64,000 nt of DNA from Pseudomonas fluorescens (GCF_001307275.1 NZ_CP012831.1:2968501-3032500); one strand, 5' to 3'. Shown: positions 1-8,671, numbered from the stretch's first letter. The notes: generated by a model from the sequence alone, not told the origin. Numbers and translations: made by a program.

Positions 1-435
1 CACCTGCAGCACCGCGCCCTCCTGCGCCACCACCCTGACCCGCGTGCCAACGGGCGATTCGGGCCCCTTGGCCAGCCAGACACTGTCGGCCACCTTGATC
101 TTGCCGCGGCCATCGACAATCGCTTCATGCACCAGGAAGACCTTGCCGATCAGTTCCTGCCCGCGCAGGTTCAGGTGCGGCTGATCGCTTTGGCGCACAG
201 CGCTGCGCTGGCGTCGCCACCAGTACAGTGCCGTGGCGATGGCGAACAGGCCGAACAACAGGAACTGCAGCTCCCATGGCATCTGCGGCAGGAAGAACGT
301 GAGCACGCCGACTGCCGCGGCGGCCATGCCGATCCACAGCAGGTAACCACCGGCGCCGAACACTTCAAGGATCAGCAGGATGACGCCCAGCGCCAGCCAG
401 TCCCAGTACGACATGTGTTGCAGGAACCCCCACAT
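1..435 (-). CDS. NfeD-like membrane protein (3' end beyond window)
   Basis: The gene runs off the left edge, so only its first 145 codons are visible. The ATG at 435 lies 9 bases after the stop of the SPFH gene, so the two are almost certainly co-transcribed. About residues 12-75 form two or three hydrophobic helices, followed by a soluble part from about residue 90 (LNLRGQELIGKVFLVHEAI) that resembles the OB-fold of short NfeD proteins. NfeD proteins typically pair with stomatin/SPFH proteins in membrane microdomains. The role here is inferred from that pairing. There is no protease domain in the visible part, so this is the short NfeD form. Confidence 0.85.
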   Translation of the reverse strand, partial: MWGFLQHMSYWDWLALGVILLILEVFGAGGYLLWIGMAAAAVGVLTFFLPQMPWELQFLLFGLFAIATALYWWRRQRSAVRQSDQPHLNLRGQELIGKVFLVHEAIVDGRGKIKVADSVWLAKGPESPVGTRVRVVAQEGAVLQV

Positions 436-444
436 ACGCGCGCC

Positions 445-1365
445 TCAGGCTTTCTTGCTGTCGAAGGTGGCCCTGACGATCTCGCCGATGCCACCGACCG
501 CACCGATGACCTGGCTGGCTTCCAGCGGCATCAGGATCACCTTGCTGTTGTTGGCCGACGCCAGTTTGCCCAGTGCATCGATGTATTTCTGTGCGACGAA
601 GTAGTTCACGGCCTGGACGTTACCGTCGGCAATGGCCTGGGACACCACCTGGGTGGCCAACGCTTCGGCTTGCGCCTGGCGCTCGCGGGCCTCGGACTCC
701 AGGAACGCCGCCTGGCGGCTGCCCTCGGCCTCGAGGATCTGCGCCTGCTTCTTGCCTTCGGCGGTGAGAATCGCCGATGCGCGCAGGCCCTCGGCTTCGA
801 GGATCTGGGCGCGCTTGATACGTTCGGCTTTCATTTGCCCCGACATGGCGGCCATCAGGTCGGCCGGGGGGCTGATGTCCTTGATCTCGATCCGGGTGAT
901 CTTGATGCCCCACGGCGCCGTGGCTTCATCGACGGTGCGCAGCAGTTTTTCGTTGATGCCGTCGCGCTGGCTCAGCATCGCGTCCAGCTCCATGGACCCC
1001 AGCACGGTGCGGATATTGGTTTGCAGGAGGTTGCGGATGGCGTGCTCGAGGTTATTCACCTCGTAGGCCGCCTGGGCCGTATTGACCACCTGGAAGAAGC
1101 ACACGGCGTCGATCTGTACCGTGGCGTTGTCGGCGGTGATGACTTCCTGGGGCGGGATGTCCAGCACGCTTTCCATGACATTGATCTTGCGCCCGATGCG
1201 ATCCATCACCGGGATGATGATGTTCAGGCCGGGCTTGAGGGTGTTGGTGTAGCGGCCGAACCGCTCGACAGTCCATTGGTAGCCCTGGGGCACGACCTTG
1301 AAGCCCATGAAGAGAATGGCGACCACCAGGCCGATGAAAAGTAAAAGTACGCTACCGATCTGCAT
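445..1365 (-). CDS. SPFH/Band 7 (stomatin-like, QmcA-type) protein
   Basis: A 306-residue protein with one N-terminal membrane segment (residues about 3-22). A Band 7/SPFH domain follows ([20 protein letters not shown] onward), then a long Ala/Glu-rich coiled coil of repeats such as AQILEAEG and [21 protein letters not shown] (about 180-235). This layout is that of QmcA/paraslipin. SPFH proteins assemble into large membrane-associated cages that organise membrane proteins and proteases. The NfeD-like gene directly downstream supports this assignment. The substrate or partner protease is not evident from the sequence. Confidence 0.93.
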   Translation of the reverse strand: MQIGSVLLLFIGLVVAILFMGFKVVPQGYQWTVERFGRYTNTLKPGLNIIIPVMDRIGRKINVMESVLDIPPQEVITADNATVQIDAVCFFQVVNTAQAAYEVNNLEHAIRNLLQTNIRTVLGSMELDAMLSQRDGINEKLLRTVDEATAPWGIKITRIEIKDISPPADLMAAMSGQMKAERIKRAQILEAEGLRASAILTAEGKKQAQILEAEGSRQAAFLESEARERQAQAEALATQVVSQAIADGNVQAVNYFVAQKYIDALGKLASANNSKVILMPLEASQVIGAVGGIGEIVRATFDSKKA

Positions 1366-1438
1366 GACGGTTCCCTGTGCGAGTTGAGATGGACCTGCGA
1401 GCCCTGAGTGTAGGGCAAGCGGCCATTATCCTCACTCT

Positions 1439-1541
1439 GTGGGAGCAAACTCTGTGGGAGCAAAGCTTGCTCGCGATGCAGGCGCCTTGCTTCCCCGGGA
1501 GACCGCGTCATTTTCATCGCGGGCAAGCCTTGCTCCCACAG
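1439..1541. repeat. REP/REPIN-type inverted repeat
   Basis: Two directly repeated GTGGGAGCAAA starts (1439 and 1454) face an inverted copy ending in TTGCTCCCAC at about 1540. This is the Pseudomonas REP family seen throughout the window, in the gap between the secretion ATPase and the SPFH gene. The doubled left end is unusual. Confidence 0.85.
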
Positions 1542-1554
1542 CCTCTCGTCACAG

Positions 1555-3339
1555 CTACTTCTGTTCGCTCTGCGGTGTCACGCGCAGGACTTCCTCGACG
1601 GTGGTCAAGCCCGCCGCCACCTTTTGCGCCCCCGACAGCCTCAGGCTGCGCATGCCTTCCTTGAAGGCCTGGCGGCGCACCGCCAGCAGGTCGGTGTCGG
1701 GGTGGATCAAGGCCTTGATGCTGTCGGTCAGTTGCATGATTTCGTAGACACCGGCGCGGCCGCGGTAACCGGTGTCGCGGCATTCCAGGCAGCCGACGGC
1801 CTGTTGGGCATTGCTCGGCAACGGTGCCTGCCAGGGCCGCGTCAGGGTCTGCCAGTCGTCTTCGTCCAGGGCCAGCGGGGCCTTGCATTGCGGGCACAGG
1901 GTGCGCACCAGCCGTTGGGCCATGACCCCGAGCACGGTGGCCTTGATCAGGTAATGGGGCACACCCAGCTCCAGCAGGCGGCTGATGGCGCTCGGCGCGT
2001 CGTTGGTGTGCAGCGTCGACAGCACCAGGTGCCCGGTCAGCGCCGCCTGGATCGCCATTTCAGCGGTTTCCAGGTCACGGATCTCACCGATCATGATGAT
2101 GTCCGGGTCTTGTCGCATCAGTGCCCGTACCCCGGCGGCGAAGGTCAGGTCGATGTTGTGCTGGACCTGCATCTGGTTGAAGGATGCCTCGACCATTTCA
2201 ATCGGGTCCTCGATGGTGCAGAGGTTCACTTCCGGCGTCGCCAGTTTCTTGAGCGTGGTGTAGAGGGTGGTGGTCTTGCCGGAACCGGTAGGTCCGGTCA
2301 CCAGGATGATGCCATTGGGCTGGCGGGTCATGTCCTGCCAGCGGCGCAGGTCGTCGGCGGAGAAACCGAGCTGGTCGAAATCCTTGAGCAGCACTTCCGG
2401 GTCGAAGATCCGCATGACCATTTTTTCGCCGAACGCCGTGGGCAAGGTCGACAGGCGCAATTCCACTTCGCCGCCGTCCGGGGTCTTGGTCTTGACCCGG
2501 CCGTCCTGGGGTTTGCGTTTTTCCGCGACGTTCATCCGCCCCAGGCTCTTGAGGCGGCTGACGATCGCCATCGTGACCTGCGGCGGAAACTGATAGACGG
2601 TGTGCAGCACCCCGTCGATGCGAAACCGTACCGTGCCCTGCTCGCGGCGCGGTTCGATGTGGATATCGCTGGCCCGCTGCTGGAAGGCGTATTGGAACAA
2701 CCAGTCGACGATATTGACGATGTGAGCGTCGTTGGCGTCCGGCTCCTGGTCACTGGCCCCCAGGTTGAGTAACTGTTCGAAATTGCTCAGGTTGCTCGGT
2801 TGCTGGTCGGTCGTGGTGGCGCCGCTGACCGATTTGGCCAGGCGATAGAACTCCACGCTCAAGCGTTGGATATCCACCGGGTTGGCGACCACCCGCTTGA
2901 TCGGCAGCTTGAGCACGTGGGTCAGGTCGGCTTCCCAGCTGCTGACGTAGGGTTGTGCGCTGGCAACGGTGACGGCGTCACGATCGACGGCTACTGCGAG
3001 GATCTTGTGGCGCTGGGCAAAGGCATAGGACATCAAGGGCGTCACGGCCGCTACGTTGATTTTCAGCGGGTCGATGCGCATGTAGGGTTGGCCGGCCTGC
3101 TGGGACAACCACAGGGTCAGGTTCTCCAGGTCCAGGCGCTTGCCGGGTCGACTGAGGTCGTCCAGGTGTTGGTTGGCAATGAACTCCAGCGGATGTAGCT
3201 GGCTATTGGCGCTGTGGCGTCGGCGGGCGTTGAGCGCGGTTTCGGCTGAATCCTGGCTGATGAAGCCCTGGGTGACCAGTTGGCGCAGCAGATCATTGAG
3301 GTCCAGCCAGCGGTCCTGAGTGGCGTGTTTGGTGGACAT
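1555..3339 (-). CDS. GspE/PulE/PilB-family secretion ATPase
   Basis: A 594-residue ATPase of the type II secretion / type IV pilus assembly family. The start at 3339 (MSTKHATQDR) is preferred over an in-frame upstream ATG at 3444, because the extra 35 residues look non-coding. Visible parts are an N-terminal MshEN-like region (about 1-170), Walker A GPTGSGKT at about 349-356, and the Asp box and Walker B stretch (RQDPDIIMIGEIRD). A zinc-binding tetracysteine follows (CPQC ... CLEC), then TGYRGRAGVYEIM. It would drive pseudopilus or pilus assembly at the inner membrane. No other secretion or pilus genes lie nearby, so it is an orphan and its partner machine cannot be named. Confidence 0.92.
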   Translation of the reverse strand: MSTKHATQDRWLDLNDLLRQLVTQGFISQDSAETALNARRRHSANSQLHPLEFIANQHLDDLSRPGKRLDLENLTLWLSQQAGQPYMRIDPLKINVAAVTPLMSYAFAQRHKILAVAVDRDAVTVASAQPYVSSWEADLTHVLKLPIKRVVANPVDIQRLSVEFYRLAKSVSGATTTDQQPSNLSNFEQLLNLGASDQEPDANDAHIVNIVDWLFQYAFQQRASDIHIEPRREQGTVRFRIDGVLHTVYQFPPQVTMAIVSRLKSLGRMNVAEKRKPQDGRVKTKTPDGGEVELRLSTLPTAFGEKMVMRIFDPEVLLKDFDQLGFSADDLRRWQDMTRQPNGIILVTGPTGSGKTTTLYTTLKKLATPEVNLCTIEDPIEMVEASFNQMQVQHNIDLTFAAGVRALMRQDPDIIMIGEIRDLETAEMAIQAALTGHLVLSTLHTNDAPSAISRLLELGVPHYLIKATVLGVMAQRLVRTLCPQCKAPLALDEDDWQTLTRPWQAPLPSNAQQAVGCLECRDTGYRGRAGVYEIMQLTDSIKALIHPDTDLLAVRRQAFKEGMRSLRLSGAQKVAAGLTTVEEVLRVTPQSEQK

Positions 3340-3484
3340 GCGGGTTCCTATTGGACAATTGCAGCAAAGCCGCGATACAGACGCTTCGGCGTCCTCGCTC
3401 GGTCTGCAAAAGAATAGTCCCGACCCTGTGGTCCGTTGGGCCACTACCCGACCAATGCGTTACCAGGTCTTGCCCGTGGGGCGC

Positions 3485-3823
3485 TCAGCCGGCCGCCTGG
3501 GTCGGCTCAACCCTCGTAAATTCAGCGCTTTGCAGGTCCACCGAGCACATGCCGATCAGGTTACGTAGTTTTTCAGCGATCACCTGGGCTCGGTGCCAAC
3601 TCAGCCCATCCAGGCCGATGTCCAGCGACAGCAGATCGTCGAGGCGCTCGACGCGCACGTGCCGTGGCGTCAGGCCCTGCAAGGCAAACAGGTTCAACGC
3701 CCGGCACAGCAGATCCGGCTCGGCCTCGGCCAGCATCTGGTACTGCACTCGGCAATGGGCATTGGCGGCGTGCCAGACGTCCGCGCGGGTCGTGGTTGTG
3801 GCAACGGCTTCGAGTGGGGGCAT
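3485..3823 (-). CDS. Small ACT-like domain protein
   Basis: A 112-residue protein with a good ribosome-binding site (AGGAG 8 bases before the ATG). The centre (AEPDLLCRALNLFALQGLTP, then VRVERLDDLLSLDIGLDGL, then HRAQVIAEKLRNLIGMCSVDL) has the beta-alpha-beta-beta-alpha-beta rhythm of an ACT domain. It resembles the regulatory small subunits of acetolactate synthase, but there is no catalytic subunit gene nearby. It is transcribed divergently from an Lrp/AsnC regulator, itself a family with an ACT-like ligand domain. I infer a role in sensing or modulating amino-acid metabolism. The fold is a pattern judgement, not a database match. Confidence 0.65.
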   Translation of the reverse strand: MPPLEAVATTTTRADVWHAANAHCRVQYQMLAEAEPDLLCRALNLFALQGLTPRHVRVERLDDLLSLDIGLDGLSWHRAQVIAEKLRNLIGMCSVDLQSAEFTRVEPTQAAG

Positions 3824-3897
3824 GGGTGGTCTCCTGGGATTCGGGAGAAATATTTACATGTGTCGCGGGGTATTTCTTATCTAAGATGAGTGGTTCT

Positions 3898-3916
3898 AGC
3901 GATTTTTCGAATCGCT
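3898..3916. promoter_or_regulatory. Candidate operator, divergent promoter
   Basis: A perfect 7-bp inverted repeat AGCGATT-N5-AATCGCT lies between the divergent ACT-like gene and the Lrp/AsnC gene, 34 bases before the regulator start. Its position suits autoregulation by the Lrp-type protein. Binding is an inference. Confidence 0.4.
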
Positions 3917-3949
3917 TGATTCTCCAAATCATTATTTATGGGTTTGTTT

Positions 3950-4420
3950 ATGCAAAGCGAGCTGGATGGCTACGACCGCCGGATACTGGCGCTGCTGCAA
4001 GAGGATGCCTCGCTGTCCAGTGCGCAAATCGCCGAGCAGGTCGGCTTGTCTCAATCGCCGTGCTGGCGGCGGATCCAGCGGATGAAGGAGGAGGGCATCA
4101 TCCGTGCTCAGGTGACGTTGCTGGATCGCAAGAAAATCGGCCTGAACACGCAGATCTTCGCCGAAGTGAAACTCAACGCCCATGGCCGTTCGAACTTCAC
4201 CGAGTTCACCGAGGCGATTCGCGGCTTCCCCGAAGTGCTGGAGTGTTATGTGTTGATGGGGGCGGTGGATTTTCTGCTGCGTATCGTCACGGCGGACATC
4301 GAGGCGTATGAGCGATTCTTTTTCGAAAAGCTGTCGATGGTGCCGGGGATCCAGGAAGTGAATTCGATCGTGGCGCTGTCGGAGATCAAGTCGACGACGA
4401 GTTTGCCGGTGGTGCGCTGA
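3950..4420 (+). CDS. Lrp/AsnC-family transcriptional regulator
   Basis: A 156-residue feast/famine regulator. The N-terminal helix-turn-helix (LDGYDRRILALLQEDASLSS, then AQIAEQVGLSQSPCWRRIQRM) is followed by a RAM/ACT-like effector domain (IFAEVKLNAHGRSNFTEF to the end). I chose the ATG at 3950 because family members begin just before the L-D-x-Y-D-R-R motif. An in-frame ATG at 3938 is possible, and neither has a strong ribosome-binding site. These proteins respond to amino acids and often control a divergent neighbour, here the ACT-like gene. The target amino acid is not evident. Confidence 0.92.
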   Translation: MQSELDGYDRRILALLQEDASLSSAQIAEQVGLSQSPCWRRIQRMKEEGIIRAQVTLLDRKKIGLNTQIFAEVKLNAHGRSNFTEFTEAIRGFPEVLECYVLMGAVDFLLRIVTADIEAYERFFFEKLSMVPGIQEVNSIVALSEIKSTTSLPVVR

Positions 4421-4450
4421 AGCTTGTTTCCAGGGTGTTTGTGCTGGCCT

Positions 4451-4545
4451 CATCGCGAGCAAGCTCGCTCCCACAGTTGATCTTCAGCGGCCACTAGATG
4501 TGGTTACAACGCTGAACCCCTGTGGGAGCGAGCTTGCTCGCGATG
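4451..4545. repeat. REPIN
   Basis: Two REP units in outward orientation (ATCGCGAGCAAGCTCGCTCCCAC on the left, its inverse at 4520-4545). They lie between the convergent ends of the AsnC-type and CYTH-CHAD genes. Confidence 0.88.
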
Positions 4546-4551
4546 GCGGCA

Positions 4552-5919
4552 TCACAGGCGCAGCAAAGTCTTCCAAGCCCGATTCTGGTACACCGCAATC
4601 GCCTGCTGCTTGCGTGCATCCAGGGTTTCGTCGGTGATGGGTTGGTTGGCCAGTTGCGCCAGCTTGTTCAGCTCACCATAAAGGCGATCCATTTCCGGGA
4701 TCTCCAGCACATGACGGGCGTGGTGCAGCCAGGCCTGGATGCGTTCGATACGCGGCAGTTGCTCGGCGAGGTCTTCCGGCTGCTGCTGATAGCGTTGCAA
4801 TTGCAGGGACGAGGATTCTTCCCCCAACAGACGTGGCAGCCAGCTGCCCAGTTGCGCCGCGCCCTGGCGATTGCCACGGGTGTTGCGCTCGGCGGCCCAG
4901 CTGCGGGCCAGCAGCCAGCGTGAGGTATTGAGGGAAAACAGGCCCCAGCGCGGGTCTTGCAGCTCTTCAAGGAACTGTTCCGGCGCGGCCTTGCGCACGT
5001 CTTCGTCGTCCAGGCCGGCCTGGACCAGCGGACGCCAGTCTTCCAGCAACGCGTCCAGGGCCAGGCGCAGGTCGTGGGTCGATTGGCGTGGCGCGGCCTG
5101 GCCGAGGCTGCTGAGCAGGGCACGCAGTTCGGCGAGGTTTTCCACCCAGTCCTGCAGCAGGCGCCAGTGGCCGTTGAAACGGTATTGTTCGGCCAGGCGC
5201 TGGCTGCTGCCGAGCAAATGCCAGCTCAGCGCGGCGAAGGCGTCATCCAGCGGCGTTTCGGCGGTCAACTGCGGGGCCGGCAGGCTCAAGGCATAGCTGC
5301 CCGCGTCATGCAGGCGATAGCCACGCTCGGCCTTGCTGATGTCGCACGGCATCAAGGGCAGGGTCGCGGCCAGCTCGGCGGCCAGTTCCAGCAGGGCGGC
5401 GGGCTCGCCTTCGCGCAATTCCAGCTCCAGTTCGCAGATTTCTTCCTTCTGCTTGCCCACCACGACGTGGCCCAGGTCCAGGGCGGCTTCGATGACCACC
5501 TTGCTTTTGCCACGGCCCCAGGCGATTTCAGCGCGTTCGCGGACGAAATCGGTGGTGAAGATGGCCTTGAGGGTTTTTTTGTCCAGTTCGGCCAGGGCCT
5601 CGGGCCAGCACTCGCCGTCGAGCTTCTTCAGGTCAAGCTTGGCCTTGGGCAGGTGCCAGTCGTATTCATTGCGTTCGGACAGGCCGGCGACGCTCTGGCC
5701 ACGGGTCTTGAGGGTCTGGATCACCTCTTCGCCGTCGCGGCGCAGGCGCAGGGCGACCTTGGCCCGGGCCAGGTCGCGTTCTGGCGTGTCGAAATACTGG
5801 TTCATCAATTCGTGGCGTTCCCAGCCACTCTTGTTGCGTTTTTTCAGCAGCGGATGCTCGCGCAAGGCTGCCAGGGTCTCGCGGCTGACGCGGAGTTTGA
5901 TTTCGGTTTCTTTCTGCAT
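4552..5919 (-). CDS. CYTH and CHAD domain protein (inorganic triphosphatase YgiF-like)
   Basis: A 455-residue protein. The start at 5919 (MQKETEIKLRV) is fixed by the CYTH signature E-x-E-x-K at the very N-terminus. The in-frame upstream ATG at 6000 adds 27 unrelated residues. Residues about 1-200 form the CYTH triphosphate tunnel, with charged strands such as KVALRLRRDGEEVIQTLKTR and CELELELREGE. Residues about 230-455 form a CHAD domain rich in His, Arg and Lys helices. CYTH enzymes hydrolyse inorganic triphosphate, and CHAD domains bind polyphosphate. The two together suggest polyphosphate or tripolyphosphate handling. It is a single-gene unit, divergent from argE. Confidence 0.9.
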   Translation of the reverse strand: MQKETEIKLRVSRETLAALREHPLLKKRNKSGWERHELMNQYFDTPERDLARAKVALRLRRDGEEVIQTLKTRGQSVAGLSERNEYDWHLPKAKLDLKKLDGECWPEALAELDKKTLKAIFTTDFVRERAEIAWGRGKSKVVIEAALDLGHVVVGKQKEEICELELELREGEPAALLELAAELAATLPLMPCDISKAERGYRLHDAGSYALSLPAPQLTAETPLDDAFAALSWHLLGSSQRLAEQYRFNGHWRLLQDWVENLAELRALLSSLGQAAPRQSTHDLRLALDALLEDWRPLVQAGLDDEDVRKAAPEQFLEELQDPRWGLFSLNTSRWLLARSWAAERNTRGNRQGAAQLGSWLPRLLGEESSSLQLQRYQQQPEDLAEQLPRIERIQAWLHHARHVLEIPEMDRLYGELNKLAQLANQPITDETLDARKQQAIAVYQNRAWKTLLRL

Positions 5920-6077
5920 GGCCGGAAAATCCAGGGATCGGGTGCGCAGCCGGGGGAAGGTGTGGCTGCCAAGGCCGTGCAGTGTACAGGACTCGATCAT
6001 CCTACGCGCCGCGACGGTTTATTCCTTGCGCCGGATGGTTCTATGATGGACATCAATCTGTAAGCCTGGAGTCAGCG

Positions 6078-7235
6078 ATGCCTTTGCCGTCCATGAAAGA
6101 TCAATTCGCTGCCCTGATCGCCACGCCTTCGGTCAGCTGTACCCAACCTGGGCTCGACCAGTCCAACAGTGCCGTGATCGAGCTGCTGGCAGGCTGGCTC
6201 ACCGAGCTGGGGTTCTCCTGCGATGTCCAGCAGGTCAGCCCCGGCAAATTCAATTTGCTGGCCAGTTTCGGCAGTGGTCCCGGCGGCCTGGTGTTGGCGG
6301 GTCACAGCGACACGGTGCCGTTCGACGGTGCGTTATGGCAGACCGATCCATTGAAGCTCACCGAGGTCGATGGCCGTTGGGTGGGCCTGGGCAGTTGCGA
6401 CATGAAGGGTTTTTTCGCCTTGGCCATCGAAGCGGTCAAGCCGCTGCTGGACCAACCGTTCAAGCAACCGCTGCTGATCCTCGCGACCTGTGACGAAGAA
6501 AGCTCCATGGCCGGCGCCCGGGCCCTGGCCGATGCCGGTCGACCGTTGGGGCGCGCGGCGGTGATCGGCGAGCCGACCGGCCTGCGACCGATTCGCCTGC
6601 ACAAGGGCGTGATGATGGAGCGCATCGATATTCTCGGGCGCAGCGGCCATTCCTCCGACCCAAGCCTGGGCCGCAGCGCCCTGGAAGCTATGCACGATGC
6701 CATGGGCGAATTGCGTGGCCTGCGCCTGCAATGGCAGCGTGAATTCCGTAATCCGCAGTTCAGCGTGCCACAACCGACCCTGAACTTCGGTTGCATCCAC
6801 GGTGGCGACAATCCCAACCGGATCTGCGGCCAGTGTTCCATGGAATTCGACCTGCGGCCGTTACCGGGCATGGACCCGCAAGTGCTGCGGGCGGCGATCC
6901 GGCAGAAGCTCGAGCCGATTGCCGAGCGACACCAGGTCAAGATCGACTATGCGCCGCTGTTCCCCGAAGTGCCGCCGTTCGAGCAGGCCGAGGACGCCGA
7001 GTTGGTCCGCGTGGCCGAACGACTGACCGGCCATCGCGCCGAAGCAGTGGCGTTCGGCACCGAAGCGCCTTATCTTCAGCGCCTTGGCTGCGAAACCCTG
7101 GTGCTCGGTCCTGGCGATATCGCCTGTGCCCACCAACCGGGCGAGTACCTTGAAATGTCACGTTTGCAACCTACCGTACAGCTGTTGCGGCAGTTGATCG
7201 GCCATTACTGCCTGACGCCGGCCACGGCCGGTTAA
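6078..7235 (+). CDS. argE: Acetylornithine deacetylase
   Basis: A 385-residue M20-family metallohydrolase that removes the acetyl group from N-acetylornithine to give ornithine. The metal-site motifs are visible: GHSDTVPFDG, GSCDMKGFFA and CDEESSMAGAR. The dimerisation domain starts near HKGVMMERIDILGRSGHSSDP. The start at 6078 is preceded by GGAG and removes an unrelated N-terminal extension. argA follows 137 bases downstream, placing two arginine-biosynthesis genes together as in other pseudomonads. No clear terminator separates them. Confidence 0.94.
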   Translation: MPLPSMKDQFAALIATPSVSCTQPGLDQSNSAVIELLAGWLTELGFSCDVQQVSPGKFNLLASFGSGPGGLVLAGHSDTVPFDGALWQTDPLKLTEVDGRWVGLGSCDMKGFFALAIEAVKPLLDQPFKQPLLILATCDEESSMAGARALADAGRPLGRAAVIGEPTGLRPIRLHKGVMMERIDILGRSGHSSDPSLGRSALEAMHDAMGELRGLRLQWQREFRNPQFSVPQPTLNFGCIHGGDNPNRICGQCSMEFDLRPLPGMDPQVLRAAIRQKLEPIAERHQVKIDYAPLFPEVPPFEQAEDAELVRVAERLTGHRAEAVAFGTEAPYLQRLGCETLVLGPGDIACAHQPGEYLEMSRLQPTVQLLRQLIGHYCLTPATAG

Positions 7236-7265
7236 ATTGTGCCCTTGCGGGCCCGTATTCATCAC

Positions 7266-7307
7266 ATGAGGAGAGCGCGCGTGTCGCCAAGCCTGTTCCG
7301 ACGATAA
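7266..7307 (+). CDS. Possible arginine-rich leader peptide upstream of argA
   Basis: A 13-codon reading frame, M-R-R-A-R-V-S-P-S-L-F-R-R-stop, in the argE-argA gap, ending 65 bases before argA. Five of 13 residues are Arg. They use AGG, AGA, CGC, CGA and CGA, four of them codons that are rare in Pseudomonas. A GTG at 7281 inside the frame has a well-spaced AGGAG (7269-7273), giving an 8-codon version that still ends in two CGA codons. The placement before the first enzyme of arginine synthesis suggests translation-coupled control. This is an inference and no such leader is known to me for argA. Confidence 0.4.
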   Translation: MRRARVSPSLFRR

Positions 7308-7344
7308 CCACCAGCCCGTTGTGCGTTCTGTTTCGTCTTTTTTT
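7300..7344 (+). terminator. Weak terminator-like hairpin in the argA leader
   Basis: The 5' arm GACGATAAC (7300-7308) overlaps the last Arg codon and stop of the leader frame. It can pair with GTTTCGTC (7330-7337), giving eight pairs with one bulged base, and T7 (7338-7344) follows at once. The loop is long and the stem weak, so it would be an attenuator rather than a strong terminator, if it functions at all. Confidence 0.3.
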
Positions 7345-7372
7345 GGCTGTTATTTATTACAGGTCCAGGTTC

Positions 7373-8671
7373 ATGCCCGAATACGTCAATTGGCTTCGTC
7401 ACGCTTCGCCCTACATCAACGCCCACCGCGATTGCACCTTTATCGTCATGCTGCCCGGCGACGGGGTGGAACACCCCAATTTCGGCAACATCGTCCATGA
7501 CCTGGTGCTGCTGCACAGCCTCGGCGTACGCCTGGTGCTGGTCCACGGTTCGCGCCCGCAGATCGAGACCCGCCTCGCGGCACGGGGCCTGACGCCCCAT
7601 TACCACCACGGCATGCGCATCACCGATGCGGCGACCCTGGAGTGCGTGATCGACGCGGTCGGCCAGTTGCGCATCGCCATCGAGGCACGCCTGTCCATGG
7701 ACATGGCCTCCTCACCCATGCAGGGCTCGCGGCTGCGGGTCGCCAGCGGCAACCTGGTCACCGCGCGTCCTATCGGGGTGCTCGAAGGCGTGGATTATCA
7801 CCACACCGGTGAAGTGCGCCGGGTCGATCGCAAGGGCATCAACCGCCTGCTGGACGAGCGCTCCATCGTGTTGCTGTCGCCGTTGGGTTATTCGCCCACT
7901 GGGGAGATCTTCAACCTGGCCTGTGAAGACGTCGCCACCCGGGCGGCCATCGACCTGGCGGCCGACAAGCTGTTGCTGTTCGGCGCCGAGCAAGGGCTTA
8001 TCGGCGAGGACGGACGGCTGGTTCGGGAGTTGCGCCCGCAACAGGTCCCGGGCCACATGCAACGCCTGGGCAGCGACTATCAGGCCGAACTGCTGGATGC
8101 GGCGGCCCAGGCCTGTCGTGGCGGCGTCGCACGCAGCCACATCGTCAGCTATGCCGAGGATGGCGCGCTGCTGGCTGAACTGTTCACCCGCGATGGCAGC
8201 GGTACGCTGGTGGCCCAGGAGCAATTCGAGGTGGTACGTGAAGCGGCCATCGAAGATGTCGGCGGCCTGCTGGACCTGATCAGCCCACTGGAAGAGCAGG
8301 GGATTCTGGTGCGTCGCTCCCGCGAAGTGCTGGAACGCGAGATCGAGCAGTTCAGCGTGGTCGAGCGCGAAGGCATGATCATCGCCTGCGCGGCGCTGTA
8401 CCAGATCGCCGACTCGGATGCCGGGGAGCTGGCCTGCCTGGCGGTGAACCCGGAATACCGCCACGGTGGCCGGGGCGATGAACTGCTGGAGCGAATCGAA
8501 ACCCGGGCTCGGGCCCAAGGGCTCAAGACGCTGTTCGTGCTGACGACCCGGACCGCCCACTGGTTCCGCGAACGCGGTTTCGAGCCCAGCAGCGTCGACC
8601 GTCTGCCGGCAGCGCGGGCGTCACTCTACAACTATCAGCGTAATTCGAAGATCTTCGAAAAAGCCCTGTAG
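7373..8671 (+). CDS. argA: N-acetylglutamate synthase (amino-acid N-acetyltransferase)
   Basis: A 432-residue enzyme that makes N-acetylglutamate from glutamate and acetyl-CoA, the first step of arginine synthesis. Residues about 1-285 form an amino-acid-kinase-like domain that binds arginine as feedback inhibitor (FGNIVHDLVLLHSLGVRLVLVHG). Residues about 290-432 form the GNAT acetyltransferase domain (GELACLAVNPEYRHGGRGDELL, acetyl-CoA loop). The length matches the classical ArgA of pseudomonads. The start at 7373 (MPEYVNWLRHASPYINAHR) matches the usual N-terminus of the family. The ribosome-binding site is weak, which fits the possibility that expression is set in the leader. Confidence 0.95.
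   Translation: MPEYVNWLRHASPYINAHRDCTFIVMLPGDGVEHPNFGNIVHDLVLLHSLGVRLVLVHGSRPQIETRLAARGLTPHYHHGMRITDAATLECVIDAVGQLRIAIEARLSMDMASSPMQGSRLRVASGNLVTARPIGVLEGVDYHHTGEVRRVDRKGINRLLDERSIVLLSPLGYSPTGEIFNLACEDVATRAAIDLAADKLLLFGAEQGLIGEDGRLVRELRPQQVPGHMQRLGSDYQAELLDAAAQACRGGVARSHIVSYAEDGALLAELFTRDGSGTLVAQEQFEVVREAAIEDVGGLLDLISPLEEQGILVRRSREVLEREIEQFSVVEREGMIIACAALYQIADSDAGELACLAVNPEYRHGGRGDELLERIETRARAQGLKTLFVLTTRTAHWFRERGFEPSSVDRLPAARASLYNYQRNSKIFEKAL

Noticed and set aside
127..1344. 405-codon plus-strand frame over the NfeD-SPFH genes
   Set aside because: The SPFH and NfeD products on the minus strand are recognisable. The plus-strand translation is low-complexity His/Gly/Val-rich shadow.
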